A stretch of 48,986 bases of DNA, taken from assembly GCA_945860745.1 (NCBI GenBank), contig CAMASH010000019.1:1-48986 (forward strand). Direction: 5' to 3'. Below the pieces are notes generated by a model, which did not search any database, was not told the DNA's origin, and was given only the letters and a program-made list of their open reading frames with translations. The DNA comes from Chthoniobacter flavus (GTDB taxonomy: Bacteria; Verrucomicrobiota; Verrucomicrobiia; Chthoniobacterales; Terrimicrobiaceae). How positions within the stretch are numbered: position 1 is the first letter of the stretch; each line of letters opens with the position of its first letter. The translations under genes were made by a program, and so were the position numbers. This document shows positions 25,852-33,819 of the stretch, piece after piece.

Positions 25852-28500
25852 AACAAATCGGAGCGATTGCAGGATGAGAAGTATTTTCTCGTTTGCGAAC
25901 TCATTGAAAACGTGGGAATAAACGGGCTTATCAGCAGACATTCTTACAGTTGGGAAAAGCCCCAGAGGCGCGGGCGGCGGAAGCCGTTTTTCTTGCGCTG
26001 GTGGTTTTACGTGCCTCTTGGTCTCGTGCTGGTGGGTCTGCTGACCGGCTGGATCGGATGGATTTACATCACATCCGAGTATGAACGGAGGGCGGCCGAG
26101 TTCGATCTGACACAGCTGGAAAAAATGGAGGCTGCGTCCGTCATTTTTGACCGCGAGGGCAAGGAATTGGGAAAAATCTTCATTCAAAACCGCCATCCGG
26201 TGCCATTGGACAAGATCTCGCCGATGATGGTGAATGCGGTGATTGCCGCTGAGGACAATAAATTCGAGAAGCACGATGGCGTGGATTACATGGGCATCGT
26301 GCGGGCGGCGCTGGCCAACTACCGCCGGGGAAAAATCTCCCAGGGGGCCAGCACGGTGACACAGCAGTTGGCGCGCAATTCCTTCGAACTGCGCGAGCGC
26401 ACCTACAAGCGCAAGCTGGTGGAGATGTTTTTGGCCCGCCGCATTGAGCAGAATTTCTCCAAGGACAAGATCATGGAACTGTACCTGAACCGCGTGTATT
26501 TCGGCAGCGGATTTTACGGGGTGGAGGCGGCGTCCCGGGGCTACTTCGGAAAACCCGCCAAGGACCTGGACATCGGCCAGTGTGCCATGCTGGCGGGTGT
26601 GCTCAAAAGTCCCCAGGCGCTTTCCCCCTGGAACAACAAGGACGGGGCCACGCAGACGCGCAATTTTGTGCTCAAGCGCATGCGGGAACTCGGGTTCATG
26701 ACCGGCCCGGAATACGACGCGCAATTGGCCCAGCAACTTTACGCCATGAAGCGGACGAATCCCTTCAAGGTTTCGTACGCGATTGATTACATCCGCCAGC
26801 AGGTGGTGGCTGCGCTGGGATTTGACCGGGCCATGAATGGAGGCTTCCGCATTTCCACCACGCTCGACATGAAGATCCAGCGCGGGGCCGAAACGGCCAT
26901 GCGTGACACGCTGGCCAAGGTGGAAAGCAAGCCGGGTTACGAGCACGTCACCTTCGAAGCCTATCGGGGATTTGCCAAGCCGATCGAGGACGAGATCAAC
27001 AAGGGCAACATGACCATCAAAATGCCCGAACCCAAATATTTGCAGGGTGCCGTGATGGCGGTGGAAAATTCCACCGGGGCGATCCTGGGCATGGTGGGAG
27101 GCCGGGACTTCCGGCACAGCGAATTCAATCGTGCCACGATGGGACGGCGTCAGATCGGCACCGCCTTCACTCCGTTTGTTTTTGCCGCTGCCTACCAGAA
27201 GGGAATCTTCCCCGGAGAGACGGTGGAGGATGCCTGTTTTGACAATCGCTTTGTCATGATCGGCGGCGATGCGGGCATCCTTGGAGAGTGGGGGGTCGAA
27301 CGCGCGGACAACGAATACGAGGGGCCGATTCCCGCCCGCGATGCCCTGGCGCGGGGAAAGAATGCCGCCACGGTGCGTCTGGGTTTGCTGACCGGACTTG
27401 ATCAATTGCGGAAGGTCAGCGCGGAGGCCGGCATCGTTTCCCCGCTGCGCAATTATCCCAATGCCTACCTGGGCAGCAGCGAGTTGACCCTCGATGAACT
27501 GACGCTGGCCTACACGGTCTTCCCCAATGGCGGACTGCGGCCCAAACAGCTCTACATCATTGAAAAAATTTCCGACGCGGCGGGTAACCGGATCTATGCG
27601 GCCAAGCCGGAAAAGGTCAAAGCGCTCAGTCCGGAGGCCGCCTATCAGGTCAATGCCGGACTGGAGGATGCCCTGCGTCGCGGCACGGGTTCCGCCGCGT
27701 TCACCGACTACGGCCTCAAAGACATGCCGGTCGCGGGCAAAACCGGCACAGTCTATAATTTCACCGACACCTATTTCTTCGGCTACAACAGCTCGGTCAC
27801 CTGCGGCGTCTGGGTCGGATTTGACAAACCGAAGCGCATTTATCGCGGGGCCTTCGGCCGGGATCTGGCCCTGCCGATCTGGACAAAAATCATGAATCTG
27901 GCGGCCGAGGAATTTCCCGCGGTGAAGTTTCTCAAGCCCGACACGCTCAAGGCCGTGGAGATTTGCAAGGTGTCCGGACTGCTGGCCACTCCGAATTGCA
28001 AATTGGTGACGGTGAGCAACGGCGGGCAGGAGGAGCGTCCCTCCACCTATACCGAGTATGCCACCGAGGCGCAAACGCCCCAGATTCGCTGCGATGTTCA
28101 CGGCGGGGGCATCCGCAATTACGCCCGCGAATACGGCCAGGAAGAATGGCCGCGCGCCGCCGCCGCGGTGGACCTCTCGACCATCCGGCCCGTGGCGGTG
28201 ATGGCTCCGGCTCTTCTGGGGCTGAACGATATTTACAATTCAGTCAAACCCGCCGCGCAGAAATTTGATGACAACATTCCTGTCGCCCGGGCGATTGCCG
28301 TCACTCCCGAGGAAGCTACGCCCGGCGCAGAGCCGGTCGATCCGAATGTGCCGACGCCCGAGTTGCCGCCCGATCAGTCCATGGCTGCCGCGCCGGTGTC
28401 GGATCCCGAAGTGCGGAGGGCCGAGGCGATCAAGCCGCTGGATACGCAGTTTGATGCTCCCGCCATCCAGGCTCCCACTCCCGAGCCGATCAACTTTTGA
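25837..28500 (+). CDS. Class A penicillin-binding protein with degenerate transpeptidase site
   Basis: An 887-residue bitopic membrane protein: membrane segment about 55-78, GT51 glycosyltransferase domain about 100-290, then a transpeptidase domain and a proline-rich tail. The GT51 site is intact: E139 in AAEDNKFEKHDG, QGASTVTQQLARN, and MELYLNRVYFGSG. In the transpeptidase domain the SxxK motif is T442-A-F-T445 (RQIGTAFTPF), the SxN motif is GKN (507-509), and only KTG (635-637, AGKTGT) remains. The enzyme should polymerise glycan strands but is unlikely to cross-link or bind beta-lactams in the usual way. The start is uncertain. Its 3' end overlaps convergent ribD by 11 bases. Confidence 0.93.
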   Translation: MRCISNKSERLQDEKYFLVCELIENVGINGLISRHSYSWEKPQRRGRRKPFFLRWWFYVPLGLVLVGLLTGWIGWIYITSEYERRAAEFDLTQLEKMEAASVIFDREGKELGKIFIQNRHPVPLDKISPMMVNAVIAAEDNKFEKHDGVDYMGIVRAALANYRRGKISQGASTVTQQLARNSFELRERTYKRKLVEMFLARRIEQNFSKDKIMELYLNRVYFGSGFYGVEAASRGYFGKPAKDLDIGQCAMLAGVLKSPQALSPWNNKDGATQTRNFVLKRMRELGFMTGPEYDAQLAQQLYAMKRTNPFKVSYAIDYIRQQVVAALGFDRAMNGGFRISTTLDMKIQRGAETAMRDTLAKVESKPGYEHVTFEAYRGFAKPIEDEINKGNMTIKMPEPKYLQGAVMAVENSTGAILGMVGGRDFRHSEFNRATMGRRQIGTAFTPFVFAAAYQKGIFPGETVEDACFDNRFVMIGGDAGILGEWGVERADNEYEGPIPARDALARGKNAATVRLGLLTGLDQLRKVSAEAGIVSPLRNYPNAYLGSSELTLDELTLAYTVFPNGGLRPKQLYIIEKISDAAGNRIYAAKPEKVKALSPEAAYQVNAGLEDALRRGTGSAAFTDYGLKDMPVAGKTGTVYNFTDTYFFGYNSSVTCGVWVGFDKPKRIYRGAFGRDLALPIWTKIMNLAAEEFPAVKFLKPDTLKAVEICKVSGLLATPNCKLVTVSNGGQEERPSTYTEYATEAQTPQIRCDVHGGGIRNYAREYGQEEWPRAAAAVDLSTIRPVAVMAPALLGLNDIYNSVKPAAQKFDDNIPVARAIAVTPEEATPGAEPVDPNVPTPELPPDQSMAAAPVSDPEVRRAEAIKPLDTQFDAPAIQAPTPEPINF

Positions 28501-29509
28501 CCACCAGGCCCCGCAGGCGGACGTCGTCGCCGAACCGGATGTAGGCCGCCTCGGACAGTTGGATGGCCGCGCGATTACTGCCGACGCCCCTGGCTCCCGT
28601 GGCGGCAGTAGGTCCGCCGCTGAGGAGCGGCGCGAGGTAGAAACAAACTTCGTCCACCAAGCCCCCATCGAAGGCTTCACCGAGGGTTCGTCCGCCGCCC
28701 TCGATCAGCACGCTTTGCACGCTCAGACGGCCGAGTTCCCGCAGGGCGGACCGCAGGCTGATGTTTTTCAAAATGACCGTGCGATCCTTGTGCTCGTCAC
28801 AAAGAATCTTCGCATCGCGGGGCAGCTTGCCGGATTTTGTCCAGACCGCCCGGAGGGGTTGTGGCTTCAGGCGCAGTCCGCGCACGGTCAGGCGGGGGTC
28901 GTCGGTCCGGACGGTTTCTCCCCCGACCAAAACCGCCTGCACCTGTGCGCGTAGCTTCATGGCATCGCGACGCGAAGCCGCCGTGGTGATCCAGCGGCGG
29001 CCGGGGGGCGAGGCGATCCGCCCATCGAGGGTCAGGGCGGCTTTGGCAATGACCCAGGGAAGTCCGGTGGCAATCCATTTATTCCAGGCCGTGTTCACGG
29101 CGGCGCATTCGCGGGCCAGGACACCGTCCGTCACGGAGAGGCCGGCGGCCCGAAGGATTTTTTGAGCTTTGCCGGCATGGCGGGGATTCGGATCGGTTGC
29201 GCCATAGACGACGCGGGCGATACCGGCCTTCACGATGGCCTCGGTGCAGGGTGGGGTGCGTCCGTGGGTTGAACAGGGTTCCAGCGTCACATAGAGGGAG
29301 AGGGCGTCGCCCGGCGCCTTGCGGTGGCCCAGGGCTTTCAGCGCCTGGATTTCCGCATGGGGCTGGCCGGCGGCCCGATGCCAGCCGCGCGCGACAATGC
29401 GTCCATTCTTCACGACCACTGCGCCCACCGCGGGATTCGGCGCGGTTTTTCCGACCCCTTTGCGGGCTTCCGCCAACGCGGCGCGCATGAATTTCTCGTC
29501 GTCCGTCAT
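28490..29509 (-). CDS. ribD: Bifunctional diaminohydroxyphosphoribosylaminopyrimidine deaminase/reductase RibD
   Basis: The ATG at 29509 gives 339 residues starting MTDDEKFMRAALAEARKG. The deaminase half has the zinc site HAE (H51, E53) and PC...PPC (C79, C88) of the cytidine-deaminase fold. The reductase half begins with KAALTLDGRIA and ends near LIEGGGRTLGEAF. The enzyme carries out two steps of riboflavin synthesis in the cytoplasm. Other rib genes are not adjacent; ribF is at the window start. The upstream region to 29612 separates it from the divergent GspF-like gene, and I see no FMN riboswitch there. Confidence 0.95.
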   Translation of the reverse strand: MTDDEKFMRAALAEARKGVGKTAPNPAVGAVVVKNGRIVARGWHRAAGQPHAEIQALKALGHRKAPGDALSLYVTLEPCSTHGRTPPCTEAIVKAGIARVVYGATDPNPRHAGKAQKILRAAGLSVTDGVLARECAAVNTAWNKWIATGLPWVIAKAALTLDGRIASPPGRRWITTAASRRDAMKLRAQVQAVLVGGETVRTDDPRLTVRGLRLKPQPLRAVWTKSGKLPRDAKILCDEHKDRTVILKNISLRSALRELGRLSVQSVLIEGGGRTLGEAFDGGLVDEVCFYLAPLLSGGPTAATGARGVGSNRAAIQLSEAAYIRFGDDVRLRGLVVKS

Positions 29510-29612
29510 CCCACGGCAACGCTCGGGAATTGGCGCCCAACATTCAACGGAAAAGCGCCGGTTGCATTTGAGCGTTGAGCCAGGGGCCCGCAGGGTCGAG
29601 AATGCGGACGGG

Positions 29613-30593
29613 GTGAATCTTAATCTTCGCAACAAAGAGCAGTTTTTCCACGAACTCGTCCAACTGGCGCGGAGTGCCGTTTCGTTGCCGCAGTCTCTCG
29701 AAATGCTTTCCCGCAATGCCCGGCAGAAAACCGGGCGCTGTGCCAGCCGGATCCGGGCGAACTTGCTGACCTCGGGGCAGGTCGGTCCTGCTTTTCGGGC
29801 GGCGGGCTTTACCGCCGGCGATGCGGCCGTCATCGAGGCCGGAGAGGCGACGGGAAAGCTGGACGTGGTTTTCGCCGGACTGGAAGTCTATTACCGTCAG
29901 CTCGCTGAGGCCCGCCAGCGCATCATTTCCCAGTCGCTCTATCCTCTTGTGATCCTGCATCTGGGAGCGTTTCTTCTGGCCCTTCCTCCCGCCATCATCG
30001 AAGGGGGATTGAAAACGTTTCTCCTGCGTTCCGTTCCGCTCATTCTGGGATTTTACGTTCTGGTGCTGGCGGGATGGCTCATCTGGCGGGTCATCCGGCG
30101 GGGTCTGTCGGGGAGTGTCGCCGCCGCCCACAGTCTGCTTGCCGTCCCGGTGCTCGGGGGATTTCTCTCCGACTGGACGGCTTGGAAATTCTCCGGCGTG
30201 CTGTCACTTTACGTCAAAGCCGGAGGAGGATTGCTCAAGGCGTTTGAGATTGCCGGTTCATCCTGTGAAAATGCTCTGCTTCGTTCGCTGAGTTCTTCGG
30301 CCGTGAAGGAGGTTCAGGCGGGTCGCGGACTGGCTGAGGCGGTGCGGCAGAGATCAGGCTGGCCCCGGGTTCTTGAGCGGGCTTTGGAAGTGGGGGAACA
30401 CGCCGGGCGTCTCGACGAGGAGACCGAACGCGCCGCCGAAATCTACAAGGATCGGACTCTGGCAAAATTCGAGGCCTTTTCCCGGTGGGCGCCAAAGCTT
30501 CTCTACCTGGTCATCGTTTTGCTCATGGGCTGGCAGGCCGTCAGCATGATTACAGGAGTGATGTCTTCCGTTGGTGCGGCGCTCGAGCCGTGA
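29613..30593 (+). CDS. Type II secretion GspF-like inner-membrane protein
   Basis: I choose the GTG at 29613, giving 326 residues, because the T2SF pattern begins just after it (FFHELVQLARSAVSLPQSLEML, then AGEATGKLDVVFAGL). The second half repeats the fold (FSGVLSLYVKAGGGLLKAFEIA, ALEVGEHAGRLDEE). Three membrane segments are visible: about SLYPLVILHLGAFLLALP, the one around VPLILGFYVLVLAGWLIW, and LLYLVIVLLMGWQAVSMI near the C-terminus. Family members organise the platform of type II secretion or type IV pilus machines. No gspE, pilT or pilin gene is adjacent, so the partner system is elsewhere. The N-terminal half is shorter than in typical 400-residue GspF. Confidence 0.8.
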   Translation: MNLNLRNKEQFFHELVQLARSAVSLPQSLEMLSRNARQKTGRCASRIRANLLTSGQVGPAFRAAGFTAGDAAVIEAGEATGKLDVVFAGLEVYYRQLAEARQRIISQSLYPLVILHLGAFLLALPPAIIEGGLKTFLLRSVPLILGFYVLVLAGWLIWRVIRRGLSGSVAAAHSLLAVPVLGGFLSDWTAWKFSGVLSLYVKAGGGLLKAFEIAGSSCENALLRSLSSSAVKEVQAGRGLAEAVRQRSGWPRVLERALEVGEHAGRLDEETERAAEIYKDRTLAKFEAFSRWAPKLLYLVIVLLMGWQAVSMITGVMSSVGAALEP

Positions 30594-30782
30594 GTAATAA
30601 TGGGGCAGGATGTGTCGCAATAAACGAAGAAAGAAAACGACGGTAGGGCTCTTGGTTTTTCTTTGGGAGTCTCGAAAAACTTGGGGAAAAAATTCCTTGG
30701 AAGCGTGGGACAAAACACAGACCGCGCGGATTCTCCGGCGGCCTGCTTCCGGCTGAAGAGAGGGTGAAACGAAATTCCCACC

Positions 30783-31045
30783 ATGAACATCATCAGATAC
30801 CGAAACCCTGAAATCAACGACTGGCCTCACTTTGATCGGCTGGCCTCACTGCGCGAAATCCTAGATTCCGCCTTCCCGCTTTCGAGCCAGGCTGCAGGAT
30901 GGACTCCGGCGTATTCAGCCGGAGCGTGGCGGTGGCACCGCCGGTGAAGGCTGACGAAGTCACCGCCATCTCCCGGGACGGAATTCTTTCTGTCACCCTC
31001 CCGAAAGCCGAGGAAGCCAGGCCGCGCAAGGTCACGGTCGCCTGA
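30783..31045 (+). pseudogene. Hsp20/alpha-crystallin pseudogene with internal deletion
   Basis: The frame from the ATG at 30783 gives MNIIRYRNPEINDW, LREILDSAF and GWTPA, the N-terminal arm of a bacterial small heat-shock protein, then runs into a stop at 30945. In a second frame from 30899 the sequence reads GVFSRSVAVAP, ADEVTAISRDGILSVTLPK and ARPRKVTVA with a stop at 31043, which is the last third of the alpha-crystallin domain (DGVL-x-VTLPK motif). The centre of the domain, some 50-60 residues, is missing and the two halves are out of frame. The gene is therefore dead by an internal deletion, though its terminator still follows. Confidence 0.78.
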
Positions 31046-31064
31046 TTCAACCTGTCAACAAAAG

Positions 31065-31098
31065 ATCCCGCCCGCCGCAAGGCCGGCGGGATTTTTTC
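31065..31098 (+). terminator. Intrinsic terminator after the hsp20 remnant
   Basis: ATCCCGCC and its inner extension pair with GGCGGGAT (12-bp stem with one mismatch, GCAA loop), followed directly by six T. This is the strongest intrinsic terminator seen in the window. It stands 38 bases before the glcD start. Confidence 0.8.
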
Positions 31099-31135
31099 TT
31101 TCCCGCCCTCCGGATTCATTTAGGTATATCCTCCT

Positions 31136-32518
31136 ATGCCTGCACCGGCCGAAACTCTTCAAACCCTTGCGCGGCTCTTTCCCCCCGATTCCATTCTCAC
31201 TGCGGTGGAGGACTTGATTCCCTATTCCTTCGACGGCACCGCGGCCATCCAACAGATGCCTCTGGCGGTCGTTTTTGCCAAAACCACCGGGCAGGTTTCT
31301 GATGCCGTCCGACTGGCCAACGAGCAAGGCTGGACCATCGTCACCCGGGGGTCCGGCACCGGCCTGAGCGGAGGCAGCGTGCCGTCCGAGGGATGTGTGG
31401 TCCTGTGCCTCTCGCAGATGAACCGCATCCTGGAAGTCGACACGAAAAACCTCACCCTGACGGCGGAGGCGGGAACGATTACGCTGGCCGTCGCGGAAGC
31501 CGCGGAGAAGGCCGGGTTGTTTTATCCGCCCGATCCGGGTTCGATGAAAATTTCCACCATCGGCGGAAACGTGGCCGAGAATTCCGGAGGGTTGCGCGGT
31601 CTCAAGTATGGCGTCACGCGTGACTATGTGATGGGCCTCGAAGTGGTGCTGCCTTCCGGGGAGGTGATTTTCACCGGCAACAAATGCGTGAAGGATGTGG
31701 CCGGCTATTCGCTGCGCGATCTCTTTATCGGCTCGGAGGGAACCCTCGGCATCATCACAAAGGTGTTGATCGCGCTCATTCCGAAACCGCCCGCCCGCAA
31801 AACCCTGCTGGCCATTTTCGACCGCATGGAGGATGCCGCTCATGCGGTCTCCGCCATCATCGAGGCGAAGATCATTCCGTGCACGCTGGAGTTTCTCGAC
31901 CGGGTCACGATCAATTGCGTGGAGGATTACGTGAAAATGGGACTGCCCCGCGAGGCCGCGGCGGTTTTGTTAATGGAAAGTGATGGTCATCCGGTGGCGG
32001 TCGAGGAGGAGGCCGCCCGCATGGCCGAAATCTGCAAATTGCTCGGAGCCCGCGAGGTCAAGGTGGCGCAAACCGAGGCGGAAGCCCTGTCCCTTGCCAC
32101 GGCCCGGAGGGCGGCCTTTTCCTCTCTGGCGCGCCTGGCCCCCACGACGATTCTGGAGGATGCCACCGTGCCGCGCAGCGAACTGGCCCGAATGGTCAAA
32201 CGCATCCAGGAGGTGGCGGAGAAGTATCAACTCAAGGTCGGAACCTTCGGCCACATGGGCGACGGCAATCTTCATCCCACCTTTCTCACCAACGAGAAAA
32301 ACAAAGAAGAGATGCATCGGGTGGAGCAGGCCATGGTGGAGATTTTTGACTATGCCGTTGAACTCGGGGGCACCATCACCGGCGAACACGGCGTCGGCCT
32401 GGCCAAGAAAGCCTTCCTGAAAAAAGCCATCGGGGATCTGAATCTTGAAGTGATGAAACGCATCAAAAAATCCTTCGACCCCAATGGCGTGCTCAATCCG
32501 GGGAAGATTTTCGACTGA
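31136..32518 (+). CDS. glcD: FAD-binding oxidase, GlcD-type (glycolate/D-lactate dehydrogenase subunit)
   Basis: A 460-residue flavoprotein of the VAO/PCMH fold. The FAD-binding domain has VTRGSGTGLSGGSVP and PDPGSMKISTIGGNVAENSGG, and the C-terminal cap has FGHMGDGNLHP and GTITGEHGVG, typical of GlcD and D-lactate dehydrogenases. It oxidises a 2-hydroxy acid such as glycolate or D-lactate. Only 5 bases separate it from an iron-sulfur subunit gene (glcF); no glcE-like gene is present, so the complex may work with two subunits. The substrate cannot be fixed from sequence. Confidence 0.88.
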   Translation: MPAPAETLQTLARLFPPDSILTAVEDLIPYSFDGTAAIQQMPLAVVFAKTTGQVSDAVRLANEQGWTIVTRGSGTGLSGGSVPSEGCVVLCLSQMNRILEVDTKNLTLTAEAGTITLAVAEAAEKAGLFYPPDPGSMKISTIGGNVAENSGGLRGLKYGVTRDYVMGLEVVLPSGEVIFTGNKCVKDVAGYSLRDLFIGSEGTLGIITKVLIALIPKPPARKTLLAIFDRMEDAAHAVSAIIEAKIIPCTLEFLDRVTINCVEDYVKMGLPREAAAVLLMESDGHPVAVEEEAARMAEICKLLGAREVKVAQTEAEALSLATARRAAFSSLARLAPTTILEDATVPRSELARMVKRIQEVAEKYQLKVGTFGHMGDGNLHPTFLTNEKNKEEMHRVEQAMVEIFDYAVELGGTITGEHGVGLAKKAFLKKAIGDLNLEVMKRIKKSFDPNGVLNPGKIFD

Positions 32519-32523
32519 TCTTT

Positions 32524-33819
32524 GTGAAGACTCTCCGCGAGATGGATTATTCCGTGGTGCAGCAGTGCATGCATTGCGGCATGTGTCTGCCGACCTGTCC
32601 GACCTATGACGAGACCAAGGTCGAGCGCAACAGCCCGCGCGGACGCATCGCCCTCATGCGGGCCATTGCCGATGGCAAGCTGGAGGTCACGCAGGCTTTT
32701 GCCGATGAGATGTATTTCTGCCTCGGTTGTTTGGCTTGCGAAACGGCTTGCCCGGCGGGGGTCGATTACACGGAACTCTTTGAAACTGCCCGGGCGGACG
32801 CGGAGCGGTCCGGGGTCTTGAAGAGTCCGAAGCGTGATGCGATTCGTGTGGCCATTCTCAAGGGACTCTTCACGCGTCCGCGTCTGCTGCGCTTTGTGGG
32901 GCGGTTACTCTGGCTTTATCGCGCCAGTGGCGCCCAGCGTGTTTTTCGCGCTCTCCAGCTCAACCGGCTTCTTCCTTTCCGCTTTCGGGAACTGGAACGC
33001 ATGACGCCCCGGGCCGAGGCGAAGTTTTCCCATCAACTCATCCGTCCCGATGAGCGTCCCGCGGGTCAGGTCAAATACCGGGTGGGATTGCTCACCGGCT
33101 GTGTGCAGGACATTGTTCTCTCGCAAGTGAACCGTGACACGGCAGAGGTTTTGCTGGCCAACGGCTGTGAGGTTTTCACCCCGCCGGTGCAATATTGCTG
33201 CGGTTCTCTTCATGCGCACAACGGCGATGTGGACACCGCCTGCGAACTGGCCCGCAAACAACTGGACGCCTTTGATCTGAATGCCCTGGACGCCATTATC
33301 ACCAACGCCGCCGGTTGCGGGTCCCATCTCAAAAACTACGATCATCTGCTGGCCGACGATCCGGTCTATGCCGCCCGCGCGAAAATCTGGTCGGCCAAGC
33401 TCAAGGACATCCACGAATGGCTTTGCGAGATTGGGTTTCGTCATCCGACCTCTTCGCCGGCCGAACAAACGGTGACCTACCACGAAGCCTGCCATCTCTG
33501 CCATGGGCAGAAGATCACCCGTCAACCGCGGGAAATTTTGCGCGCCATTCCAGGTTTGAAGCTGGTGGAGTTGACGGAATCGACCTGGTGCTGCGGCAGC
33601 GCGGGGATTTACAATATCACCCAGCCGGAAATGGCGGGAAAACTGCAGGAGCGAAAGATCCGGCACATCGCCGACACCGCCGCACCCGTGGTGGCCACGG
33701 CGAATCCGGGCTGCCACCTTCAACTCGAAAGCGGCGCGCGGAAATTTTCCCTCGATACCATTGTGCGTCATCCGGTCAGTCTGCTGGCGGAAGCGTATCG
33801 TCTGGAGAAGCCCGCATGA
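32524..33819 (+). CDS. glcF: Iron-sulfur subunit GlcF-type, two 4Fe-4S clusters and CCG domains
   Basis: The start is a GTG at 32524, giving 431 residues. Two ferredoxin-type cysteine clusters are present: CMHCGMCLPTCPTYDE near the N-terminus, then CLGCLACETACPAGVDY. Two CCG domains follow, ending in QYCCGSLHAHNGD and WCCGSAGIYNITQP, which bind a further cluster in heterodisulfide-reductase-like proteins. It passes electrons from the GlcD flavin toward the quinone pool or another carrier. It is in an operon with glcD, and its stop overlaps the cardiolipin synthase start by 4 bases. Confidence 0.88.
   Translation: MKTLREMDYSVVQQCMHCGMCLPTCPTYDETKVERNSPRGRIALMRAIADGKLEVTQAFADEMYFCLGCLACETACPAGVDYTELFETARADAERSGVLKSPKRDAIRVAILKGLFTRPRLLRFVGRLLWLYRASGAQRVFRALQLNRLLPFRFRELERMTPRAEAKFSHQLIRPDERPAGQVKYRVGLLTGCVQDIVLSQVNRDTAEVLLANGCEVFTPPVQYCCGSLHAHNGDVDTACELARKQLDAFDLNALDAIITNAAGCGSHLKNYDHLLADDPVYAARAKIWSAKLKDIHEWLCEIGFRHPTSSPAEQTVTYHEACHLCHGQKITRQPREILRAIPGLKLVELTESTWCCGSAGIYNITQPEMAGKLQERKIRHIADTAAPVVATANPGCHLQLESGARKFSLDTIVRHPVSLLAEAYRLEKPA

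Noticed and set aside
24364-28101. A 1245-codon minus-strand open frame running from the porin gene across the PBP gene
   Set aside because: Only the part below 25755 has family features and a signal peptide start; the rest is the complement of the PBP gene in GC-rich sequence.
29396-29612. FMN riboswitch upstream of ribD or in the divergent region
   Set aside because: The conserved RFN strings are absent, and the region upstream of the ribD ATG is only about 100 bases.
30594-30782. CIRCE element or heat-shock promoter in front of the hsp20 remnant
   Set aside because: No TTAGCACTC-N9-GAGTGCTAA repeat and no convincing sigma32-type -35/-10 pair could be found.
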